Assembly: GCA_028583605.1 (NCBI GenBank)
Contig: CM053326.1
Coordinates: forward strand, 49,288,159 to 49,352,158
Reading direction: 5' to 3'
Source of the DNA: Dastarcus helophoroides
Lineage: Eukaryota; Arthropoda; Insecta; Coleoptera; Bothrideridae
DNA: 64,000 nt
A model generated the notes under the pieces. That model had not been told where the DNA came from. It saw nothing but the letters and a program-made list of their open reading frames with translations, and did no database searches. Shown here one piece after another: positions 24,705 through 35,000 of this stretch (positions are counted from its first letter, which is position 1; each line of letters starts with the position of its first letter). The position numbers were made by a program, and so were the translations under genes.

Positions 24705-25190
24705 TCCTCTTCCTCTTCCTCTTCCTCTTCCTCCCCCTCCTCCTCCTCCTCCTCCTCCTCCTCCTCCTCCTCCTCCTCCTCTTCCTCTTCCTCTTCCTCT
24801 TCCTCTTCCTCTTCCTCTTCCTCTTCCTCTTCCTCTTCCTCTTCCTCTTCCTCTTCCTCTTCCTCCTCCTCCTCCTCCTCCTCCTCCTCCTCCTCCTCAT
24901 CCTTCTCCTCCTCATCCTTCTCCTCCTCCTCATCCTTCTCCTCCTCCTCCTCCTCCTCCTCCTCCTCCTCTTCATCCTCATCCTCATCCTCATCCTCCTC
25001 CTCCTTCTTCTTCTTCTTCCTTCTCCTCCTCATCCTCCCCCATCCTTTTCCTTTCTCCTCCTCCTTTCTCCTTTCTCCTTTCTCCTCCTCCTCCTTCTTC
25101 TTCGTTTTAATCTTTGTTGGTTTTCGGGGACAAGATTTGTATATCAATTTTTGAAGATAACCAAGGACTGATTCGTTTCACCAAAAATAT
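24137..25190 (+). mobile_element. H1-family element split by a 0.9-kb polypyrimidine tract
   Basis: The left edge (gaaatcttctcctgaaaccaag, 24130-24160) matches the H1 start and the right edge (25105-25190) matches the H1 3' half, ending ggactgattcgtttcacc. The central inverted motifs are missing and replaced by the tract. Confidence 0.75.
24166..25103. repeat. Polypyrimidine microsatellite complex, (CTT), (CCT) and (CTTCCT) runs
   Basis: About 940 bases are almost only C and T on the plus strand: CTT/TTC runs first, then CTTCCT hexamer runs at about 24690-24730 and 24780-24865, CCT runs at about 24733-24780 and 24863-24895, with a few A in CAT triplets after 24897. Very long open frames here (poly-Ser/Leu, poly-Arg/Lys/Glu) are artefacts of the repeat. 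Confidence 0.95.
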
Positions 25191-26080
25191 CTTCAAGAGT
25201 AAGAGAAACATTGGAATAAAATCGAAATTTGAAAAAAGGCGAATTTTAGGAAAAAAAAACCAATTTTAAGAAAAAAAGTCAAATTTTCGAGAAAAAATGA
25301 ATTTACAGGAAAAAATCTAAATGTCGAGAAAAATCGAAATTTTTAAATATAAATCAATATTTCGAAAAAAAAACAAACTTCAAAATGATCAAAATTTCTG
25401 GGAAGCCAAATGTTGAGCGAACTGAGGGAATTTCGAAAAATAAAGTTGAAATTTCGATAAAATAGTCAACGATTTCGAGAAAATTGTCGACATTTTGAAA
25501 AAACTGTCGACATTTCGAAGAAACTGCCGAAATTTCGAAAAAACTGTCGAGATTTCCAAAAAACTGTCGAAATTTCGAGAAAAATGTCGACATTTCGAGA
25601 AAAAATTCGAAATTTTTCAGAGAAAGTTAAATTTTAAGAAACAAAGTAAAATTTTTCCAACAAAGTCTAAATAAAATAAAAAAGAAAAGAAAGAATTTTG
25701 CAAAAATAATTGAAATTTCGAGAAAAAGACGAATTTCGTGGTCAGAAACGAACTTTCGAGAAAAAATGGAAATTTCGCACAGAAAGTCAAATTTTGAGAA
25801 AATAGTTAAATAAGGAAAAACTTGAGATTAACAGAAATTTAAAGAATCGGATTTTGAGAAAAGTCAAAATTTCGAATGAAAAAAAAATGGATTTAAAAAA
25901 AATATCGAAATTCTGTTGGAAAAAAAAACGAATTTAGGGGTAAAAACCCAAAGTTCGAAAAACCCAAAAGGTCTTTGAAAAAAATTCGAAAATCGAGAAA
26001 GAGGTTACAATTTTGAAAAAAGGATCGAAATTTCGACCAATTTCCAAATTAAGTCAATAATTAGAAATTTTCCAGAGGGA
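25191..26080. repeat. Decayed CGAAATTTCGA-type array, A-rich strand on plus
   Basis: At 25470-25620 units of about 20 bases (tcgaaatttcgaaaaaactg) are fairly regular, then decay. No gene. Confidence 0.7.
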
Positions 26081-26160
26081 GCCAAAGGACTGCTTGTGAT
26101 AATGTTTTAATTACTTACTTTAATAAGGATTTCCCAGTTTGTTTGTCAAATGTAATTCAT

Positions 26161-26514
26161 GGATTCTAATGCACAGACAGCTTTGAACATTTATTAGATT
26201 CAAAGTTTGGAAACCAAAGACCAGTAAGTAGTTACTTGTCGGAACATTTGTTAGCATTTGAGTTGGATATACCAAACTGACGAGATCTAACAAGATCGAA
26301 ACCGGTCTTTGGTTTCCAAACTTTGAATCTAATAAATTTTCAAACCTATTGGCCTGTGCATTAGAATTCTTGTGTTCTGGGAACTTGTTCCTAGAGAGTA
26401 ACCGCTTCGCTAAGTGGCAGTGTTTCAACTGTTGGTAGTTCAGCTACCTACGATTCACTATACACGCCGTTTGGAGGGCTGCATGAATTTGTAGTCTAGG
26501 TTGCATTCTACTTG
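26161..26514 (+). mobile_element. H3-family retroposed element with a hammerhead ribozyme
   Basis: A 354-base element is flanked by a perfect 14-bp target duplication CAAATGTAATTCAT (26147-26160 and 26515-26528). Its first 210 bases are an imperfect palindrome (outer arms ATTCTAATGCACAG and CTGTGCATTAGAAT); the right arm holds a complete hammerhead (26271-26313) and the left arm has lost its core. The remaining 140 bases are a tail shared with the copy at 57547-57873. There is no ORF. A long, non-fixed target duplication points to retrotransposition, not a DNA transposon. Confidence 0.85.
26271..26313 (+). ncRNA. Hammerhead self-cleaving ribozyme, type I layout
   Basis: All core positions are present in order. 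Stem I 5' strand ACCAAA is at 26271-26276; CTGACGA at 26277-26283; stem II GATCT/AGATC with loop AACA at 26284-26297; GAA at 26298-26300; stem III is the palindrome ACCGGT at 26301-26306; C17 at 26307, with predicted cleavage after it; stem I 3' strand TTTGGT at 26308-26313 pairs fully with the 5' strand. A loop-less palindromic stem III is expected to work as a dimer, as described for hammerheads of Penelope-like elements and retrozymes. Activity is not shown by sequence alone. Confidence 0.85.
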
Positions 26515-26528
26515 CAAATGTAATTCAT

Positions 26529-29500
26529 ATTACTTAAAAATACAAACTGAGAGAGAAGTTTTTCAAGTCACGTCGTTCCAAGGATATTTTGTCTTACCAC
26601 AATTGCATTAAAATGTAGTCATTTTAGGATTCAGATAATACCAGAAGAAACATTACCATATATTATCAATAATAATAATTTATATATTAGTATTAGTCTC
26701 TATAATTAACTGGTTTTCAAAAGAGGGTATGCTAAAAAAATTAAATATGCACACGGTTTTGAATATCCGTATTTCACTGAAATAAAAACTAGGACTAAAA
26801 CCGTTTGAAATCATCTACCGCCTACAAAATTCAATCAATTAAAGCGAAATACCGATTCATTTTTAATTTCAATATTATTTTATGCAAAAAAGATCTGATA
26901 ATTAATCTTCTCATGGTGTTTTAATCAAGATACAATCTTTGTATTAAAACTGTGTATATTGGCAAAGGACATGGTGACATGGAGCATCTTTGACGGCAAA
27001 ATTGCAAGTCCGTATAACAAGTTTGATTCAATTCAAGGTCTTCGTGGGGCCTTTCTTTTTGGCTGAATACACGATTCATATACATACATGTTATAATGCT
27101 ATGTCCGTTTTACGATACGAACCTTTATGATCACTATTCGTAAGGTTCATAATCGCTAAAACTCGTCTAATAAAATTTCGTTCTAACAGTCTACGCCCGC
27201 ATACATACGTTCGTGTTGTTTGCTCGGAGGATATTAGCAAGTAAAATAAAAAAATCGTTATAATGTGTGTTTATCTAATAAAATTTATTATGAAGGTTAT
27301 AATTATGTACTGCATTCTTGTTTAAAAAATTAAATTATTCTAAGCATTTCGCCGTGCTAAGAAAAAAAATATTATTCTCTCAGTGATACTTCCACGTAAA
27401 CTCATCTAATTCTATTTTTAAAACATTAAAATTTGAATTAAATTTCGGTTTTATTTTCTTTTTATCATATTAAGTTCGAGAGTAGATATAAATATCTGGC
27501 TTTTTAATAAATAGGTGCATTTTAAATGAATATCTCCCTTTTTACTAACCTGTCCCAAAACAGTAACGTGAAATTTTAGTAACACAAATTTTGTACATAA
27601 TGCATCGTGTAATTTGTAATTTTGCAAACGTCGTCGAAACATATGTCTGCACTTACTCTACGTCCAACAGTTGTTTAAAACCGATCAACTCCAATAAATC
27701 TATAAATAATTTTGGGCCCTGTTCAGCTATTAGGAATACACTAAGATCGCAACATTTTCACTCTTAACGCAAACAAGAAATAAAAATAACCACAGTGTAT
27801 AAGTTTAATTGTATTTTCTCCAGTATATTAAATTACAAATTCATTAGTTAACTTGTTTTTTTGAACTGTTCAGGTTAAGATTGAAACAAGGATCCTTGGT
27901 TGTTACCAAAAATGTTATTCTTGAATACGAGAATGATCTGTTTTGATTGAATGCGAAAAATTATCATGAAGATGTCCCATTCACTCTCTTTCCAAGTTTG
28001 AAGATAAAATTGTGGTGCAAACATAAAATATTAATGGTGAATTTTCGTTTCTCACCGAAATTTGCATTTCCAAGAGCACTTCTGTGGATCAACTTAATTG
28101 AATACACGAAATCTTGATAACATAACACTGGTTTATTCGTTGGAAGATTACATATTGACGGCCCTTTAGACAAATACCATTTGGCCCCTCTCCCCAATTA
28201 TTTTTGATAACTAAAAAAAAAAGTTATGTGCCCTCGAGCATGCCCCCTTCTAGCCTCACACCCATAGGCATGTACCTTGTTTGCTTTATGGATAATCAGC
28301 CACTGGTATAACCACCCTTGTTATAGCAGAGAATTTTATACATTTATATAAACCTTGTGCGTTTAATTTGACCACTGGTCGGATAAACTAGAAGCATTAG
28401 AACCAAAACTAATTCAAAACACGAGCTAATGGAAGTACTAGCATTTATATCCAAGATCTAAAATGAATATTCAAAACATCAAAACAATAATGTAATGTTA
28501 AATGTACCATATTAACCATTTACCGAAACAATGAAATAATTTATAATTTGGGTAGAACGAGTTTGGACAAAGGCCGCCTAATTCAACAATTATAGTTTCA
28601 CACAATAAATTGTCTGGTAGCAAATTAATTTAATGGCTAAAATTGTCAGAAATAATGCGAGATTCACTTAATTACAGCATCCGGCGGGCCGCAGTAGAGC
28701 GATTTTTCCTGCACGGTTTTTGAAGTCGTTGTAAAAGTCAAACCATTTTTATTAGAATTGTAAATTTGTATTCCAGATACAAATGATAACGGTCCGCCAT
28801 TATGCTTTTAATTTATTTTTCGAATCGTAAATTCTCTAAAGCATGCGATATCCGCTCGTAAAATCTAAGGGTAGACCTTGAATTAAATGCAACTATGATA
28901 TGAGAAATGGAGTAATAAAAACTAGTTAAACTTAAATTAATGATATTTTCACGTCATAAAGTCCCGTCAATTTGTCTCTCATATAATTCTGTTGATGAAA
29001 AATATCGATTTCAACAAAACACTAACATAAAAAAAAACAAGACAATAATTTTAGACAGGTTTAATTTAAAAATTATGTTTTATTTACTGCTGTGTAAAGT
29101 AGCAATGGATTCATAAATGTTTACATTATGTTCATGCAGTTCAAAAGGGGGCCCAATTTAGGAATATGTATTCACATTTGCTTAATTAGAGCTCTAAGTT
29201 GAAGTCTAAAATATGTGAATCACTTTTGAAACAAGCGTCTAAAAAACAAGACAACATTTATTATATTTTTAAGGCCCCAGTCTTAGCGCTCTAAATATTT
29301 TTATTAAACAAAATTTATTTCACTACATAATCCGTTACAAATTGGGACATTGAAAATTCGTAAAATTTGGTTCAAAATTTAATATATGTAAATAAAAGAA
29401 GTAAATACGACTTTAAAACCAATAAGGTGGCTTTTCATTGGATAATGAAAGCGTTGTTTAAGTGTGTAAAAGAGTGAATCCTTTTTTATTTAAGCAGGTA

Positions 29501-30305
29501 GAACAAAAGGTAAACTTCAAGGATACTGAAATTTTAACCTTTAAAGCATAATACATTAATTGACCTTGCCAATGTTTTAGATGGATCACATCTTAAATTC
29601 AACTAGCGAGGAAGTAAAAGAAATGAAAATTAAATTGTGTTAATACAATTTTTCAACCCATACTCAACGATTTCATGTTATTATTTTAAAAAGTGGAGTT
29701 TTTTCAATTTTCTGTTTTTCTTAAGTCTTTTCATGGTTAACTATAATGATTTTATGACAAATGTTCTCGAATTAATTTTCATTAAAATATTTTCTACAAC
29801 TAATTCACCAAATGACAACATTGATAGAAACCTCACTTGGGATGCGTCTCACAACCTATAATTTACACTTGATATAAGCTCGAGCAGGCATTTTTATTAC
29901 TTTTTCTTATAAGTCCATAAATAAAAAAGAAATCCCTCTAGAGGACTTAGAGCACGCTGCATGTACATGTACAGTTTCTATCGCTTCAGTCATCTCACAT
30001 TAAATATCAACAGTGATGATTGTTCTTAGGCGTTCATAAACAACAATCATTAAAATTATCTTGTCGTGTCATCTTTGGAACAATTGTTATAATTTTGGAA
30101 TCAATTATGTGCATAGATTACTTGAACACAAAACACAAAACAAGTTCCATGAAATGAAAAGCAATTACTTTTCGTCAAATGATTTTTTTTCTAAAACACT
30201 TTTACATTATACTTGAGATGAACCTAATACGTATCAAAGTTATAAGGATCTCCTAAGTTTGATTTTTTTTTGTAAACTAAAATAGTCTTTAACAAAAATT
30301 AAACT
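26529..30305. other. AT-rich spacer, no gene seen
   Basis: Nearly 3.8 kb without a convincing exon or named element. Frames at 27451-27642, 27964-28197 and 29637-29861 have no domain and no splice context. Confidence 0.55.
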
Positions 30306-30430
30306 ACAGGATATACTTCTTCCGAGATTGGACCTTGTCAAAGAACTACTAAAAGAACACTTTTAGCAGTTAAAAGTGTTCTTTTAGTAGTTCTTTGACA
30401 CGGTCCAATCCCGGAAGAAGTATATCATGT
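30306..30430. repeat. Strong 60-bp hairpin (foldback)
   Basis: Arms at 30306-30365 and 30370-30430 are nearly perfect inverted repeats (three to four mismatches) with a 4-base loop. The right arm plus following sequence (ggaagaagtatatc and gaagccttcgttatcaaaa) recurs once at 55324-55398, so it belongs to a repeat family. Confidence 0.85.
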
Positions 30431-30586
30431 ACTTAATCTGGCCGTGGAAGCCTTCGTTATCAAAAATTAAACTATTTAAGAATTTGAGCAATCCTTCCAA
30501 ATCGATAGAAACAAGACTTTCAAAAATCGATTAAGAGTTGCAATCTGAGGGTGCACACTGGAATAAAGGATTATTTAACCGATGAG

Positions 30587-31290
30587 AGGCTTCATCTCAA
30601 ACTGAATAGAATATGTTCGTGGTAATTTTTACATTCAGTCAAAACCAATCGTTCTTAATACTCAATGATGCTTTTAGTATTCAAAATTTCAATGAAAAAG
30701 AAAAATTTATCAGTAATACTTTATTTTTCCTCTATTGAAATACAAATCTTGTCCCCTGTAACCAAGAAAACATAAAAAACGCAACAGAGGTTGCTCTAAC
30801 GCGTTTCGATAACCAAGCTATTATCTTCATAGAGATACTACGATAGCTTGGCTATCGAAACGCGTTAGAGCAACTTCTGTTGTGTTTTTTAATTTTTCTT
30901 GGTTACAGGGGACAATATTTGTATTTCAATTTTTGAAGATAACCAAGGACCAGTCCGTTCCACCAAAATTATGGTTTTTCCACTATAATTTTGCCTTCAT
31001 ATCGAACAAGTTTTTAAGTTGTACATTATCGAATGGTTGCTTACGCTAGATATTCTTAAATCTAACCAAAAGCTTAATTTGAACCTGAATAACACTTCTT
31101 TAATCTTACGTATTCGAGTATTCGAGTTAATAATCATTTGGTGGCCAAAATTTTAATTAAAAAGGAAAGTTCATCAGTAATTTTTTCTTTTTGCACCAAA
31201 ATTTTGTCTTCATATGGTACATTTTTTTAAGATGTACCTTTTCGAATGGTTTTGCTAGAGACTCCTGAAACTAACCAGAACCTTCATTTG
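30587..31290. repeat. Degenerate tandem units of about 210-245 bp, with an H1 insertion
   Basis: A CTTCATCTCAAACTGAATAG-type block recurs diverged at 31071 and 31283, and a TTTTCATATxGAACAxxTTTTTAAG-like block near 30995 and 31210. The first unit (30587-30733) is closely related to 21797-21943. Confidence 0.6.
30735..30968 (+). mobile_element. H1-family element, plus orientation
   Basis: Runs from ATTGAAATACAAATC to CAGTCCGTTCCACCA. A 12-base flank repeats with one change: TTTTTCCTCTAT on the left and TTTTTCCACTAT on the right. The hammerhead-like core is deleted at the centre but both GAAACGCGTTAG-type blocks remain. Confidence 0.85.
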
Positions 31291-31519
31291 AAACCCAATA
31301 GCATATACTTCATAATCTTTGAAACTATTAGCTATTATTCTATTATTAATAATTAATTATAAATAATGTCTCTCAAATTATTGTACACTAAAAAAATATT
31401 TAATTTATATACGTAATTAACAATAAAAAAATGCCGGTTCATATGTGAGAAATATGATTTTGCAATGCGGTCTTCAACGTGATAATATTATTCTATAAAA
31501 TCTTATTTTTTTGTTGCAG

Positions 31520-31672
31520 GTTACCTACATCCCGTGAAATAACGAGCACACGAGAAGAGACAACACGATAGCCCCTAGAACCCCCAAAAGACGCTTTATT
31601 TATTATTTAAAATTTGCGAGCATCCTCGCAAGTAAAATTGTGATTTAGTTTTTAAAAAGAAATCGTGATATT
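31520..31672 (+). other. Atf3: Atf3 5' UTR segment of exon 1
   Basis: A strong 3' splice signal (pyrimidine-rich stretch with TTGTTGCAG ending at 31519) lies 153 bases before the ATG. No in-frame start lies between, so this is read as untranslated. The true promoter and first exon must lie upstream, possibly outside the repeat-filled 30587-31290 segment. Confidence 0.6.
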
Positions 31673-32080
31673 ATGTATAATTTAAACATAAACCTGGCCG
31701 AAACGGCCGCCAACGCAGTGAATAATCTCTTGATAGACACCAACGGCCCTACCCCAAGGACGCCGGAAATTTTGAATTCTCTAATTGCCATGACAAATCC
31801 TCTAGACTACACATTCGGCGACAGTCGAAAAAATGGCCCCCCAACGAACCTATCCACCGATTCCAATAGTTCTAGTAGTACCGAATCACCTATAAATAAT
31901 CCGCCCAGTGTACAAAAGACCTGCTCTCAACTGATTAAAGTGGGACTCAAACTGTCGATCGAGCAAAAACGAAAGCAACAAAGCGACGGCGAAGATCTTC
32001 TCGATTTGGACAAATGCAAAAGGCTGAGAAAAATCGAATGCAGCGAATCGGAAGACGATAAAATCAAATTAGAACACGGG
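31673..32080 (+). CDS. Atf3: Atf3 coding exon 1 (N-terminal 136 residues)
   Basis: The exon starts at the ATG at 31673 and ends at a GTAAGT donor at 32081, giving exactly 136 codons. The 5' UTR part of the same exon probably starts at 31520, after a TTGTTGCAG acceptor. It carries the acidic/Ser-rich N-terminal region; the last residues before the donor are Glu-His-Gly. G+C content is well above the flanks, as expected for coding sequence in this AT-rich DNA. The open frame continues past the donor to 32104 but only adds an implausible tail, so the splice is preferred. Confidence 0.92.
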
Positions 32081-35000
32081 GTAAGTTGCCTAATTTTTTT
32101 TTGACCGAAACTGACGCAAAAATATTTGGTTAGTGTTGCCATACGTCCGGAGGGTTCAATAATTAAGTCAGTTGTTCGTTTTTGATCGTCAAAATTTATT
32201 TGAGAGGCCGAAGTACGAAAAATATTAAGCGAAGATTCTTTTTCTTGGTCGAAAAATTATTTGGGAAGTTCAAGTATGGAAAATAAAAATTATATTAACT
32301 GAGCGCCATCTCTGTTTGATAATCGAATGCTGGCAATCTATCAACCCTAACACACCTCCAATATTTTGCTTTATTCATGAAGATAGATTATTCAAACTTG
32401 CTAGACTGCTAGATTCAATGTAGCTGCTTATGAAGCGTCAATTTTTGACATGAAAGTGATATTCGTATTGCTCTTACTTTGGGGCAAAAGTAATACCAAC
32501 TTACGCTTTTTAAACCCTATTTAAATAATGAATTCTCTTAAATTTGACCAGAACATCTCGTGCATTATTACATTTTTGGGATGTGCACAATTTTCTGGAA
32601 TAAAATTCAACAAATACATCGAGATATTTTAAAAATCTTTAGAAAATGAATTTTACCATCAGTTAGACTTTGCCAACATGCAAATATTGCATATTTGGAA
32701 TTTCGTTTACATGAAAACCTAAACGTTTCATATTTTTAATTTTTTACTTAGTTTTCCTTTTGATAATCGCAAAACCATATAGTGCGTTGTGATTCTCTTC
32801 AAAAGGTCTTTTGAGGGATCATCGAGACCCCTTTTGAGAGGTCTTGATGGTTAAAAAGAAAGTTGGGGGTTAGTTCTCGTCCCATCTATAAAGAATTCGA
32901 AGCCTAGGCGCGCCGTGCTTTTTTTTAAACAAAAAAAGAAGATTGTTATTCTAAAATTATGGCAAATATAATAGTTCTAGATGTTTTATATTTTAAAAAT
33001 TTTAAGATCGAAAGATCCAAATTTTGACGTTTCTCTCAAAATGTTTCCAAAGAAAACCTTTTTTGTTTTCTTACAAAATTCTGCATGTATTTCAAAATAT
33101 CGTTTTTCTTGTGGTTTCTGTTCGAAATTTCGATTTTATTTTCGGATAATTCTCACTTCAGGTCGTATTTAAAATAATTTTTTTTTCAATCGATTCAAAC
33201 TTTTCGGTCACACTTTTTTATTGAAATTGTCTGGTGGAACGGACTGGTCCTTGGTTATCTTCAAAAATTGAAATACAGAACTTGTCCCCTGAAACCAAGA
33301 AAGAATTAAAAAACACAAGAGCAACGTTTGTTGACTGGTCCTTGGTTATCTTCAAAAATTACAAAAATATTCTATCTCTCTGAAGTTGACAGGTTGGCTG
33401 TCGAAACGCGTTAGAGTAACCTTTGTTGTGTTTTTTAATCTTTCTTGGTTTCAGGGGACAAGTTCTGTATTTCAATTTATTGAAATTGTTGTCTTAGAGT
33501 CTTGATTTAATTTTATGCTAAAGATAATTCAAATAAGTTTATAAAAAATAATACTAACTATAAAAATAACCGACGTTTTTTCTTTAGATTTCAAAAATGC
33601 CAAAGTTCGAATTTTTTACATTAGAATTGTGCTACTACTTGAATTTTGGGCATTTTCTTGCAAAATGTGACTTTCAACATTTTCTTTCGTTTGAATATTT
33701 GAACGTTATTTTGGAGATTTCGATTTAGAAGTCGAATCATTTGCTATTCCGTTTTCTGAAGTGATTTTTTCAGAGTACTTAATTTTTTTTTTGAAATTAA
33801 AAACTTGTTCTCGAGAATTGGCACTCTTGTGTCGGAATATTATATTTAAATCATCTCTAACGTGAAATTTCGTTTTTTTTTCTCGAAATTTTAAATTTGT
33901 TGCGGAGTTTCACTTTTTTCGCCAAAGTTCGCTTTTTTTCCAAAAATTTTTCTTTTTATATGCAGTTTTATTGACTTTTCTTGGCCAGTCACTCCTTTCA
34001 CAATCGCAAATTTCAGTACCTTCTATTAAGGAATGGCAATCTGTTATAGATTGCCATTCTCTTTTGTTGAAAAATTTCACATCTTTAAAAAAAAATGCGT
34101 CTCGCGCTTGTCGAAAATTTCAAAACTCTCACACTTCTTTTTGAAGCTTGTAAATTTACGAAATTTCGATTTTTTTTTCTTGAAATCAAGAGCGTTAAGT
34201 GATTATCACTCGAAGCTTGGAGCAAATGACAGCCAAAAAAAGAGGTTTAAATTATGATTTGATTTAACCCAAATGTATCTGAAAAAAAATTCGTCACATC
34301 TCATCATACTCATTCATCTTCCCTTAAAATTAATGGCACTAAGACTGGAACATCCCAAATATGACAGGATATTTTTCTTTAATCGGATAAATCTGCACAG
34401 AATACAAAACTTGTGGTTATGGGAAATTTTATTTTGAATAAGTATACCAAGGTTGTTAAAATAATTTTTAAATCATCGAATTCCAAGAAAAACATACTCT
34501 TGAAATGATAAACCAGTTTGGGCCACATTAAAATTCGCAACCCACATTCTGTGTAAACAATTTCAGTAAATCGGTAATGATTTTTATCGGTGTTAGGCTG
34601 GGCACCCGTAACGTATAACGGGACATGGAAAACCAAATAAATATATTTTAGATGCGAGTTTCTTAATGCTCCTTTATATTCGCTTATTGTTATTTAAATC
34701 ACTTGTGCTATTCTATTTTATTTTCGCATATGCAGACCTGACCCGAATCATGATAACAATCATTATTACTCCTACAAGAACGAAATAAGCTGTGCATTAA
34801 ATAGCATGAAATGGCGTTTACTTCCTTTGGAGTCGGTTTAATATACTTTTACCATGTTCAATCTGCATTTCGTTTTGGTTTGGTTGGGTCATTAAAATTT
34901 TTAACATGAATATTTCTCAACTATTAAAAATGAATTAAAGAAACGACCGACAGCATTCTGCCTCCATAATGTTGGTCGCATCCTGTGTAATCCTTTTCTA

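Noticed and set aside
24163..25154. Very long open frames on both strands (poly-Ser/Leu; poly-Arg/Lys; poly-Glu)
   Set aside because: They are translations of the CTT/CCT microsatellite; no start context, no domain, and stops are absent only because of base composition.
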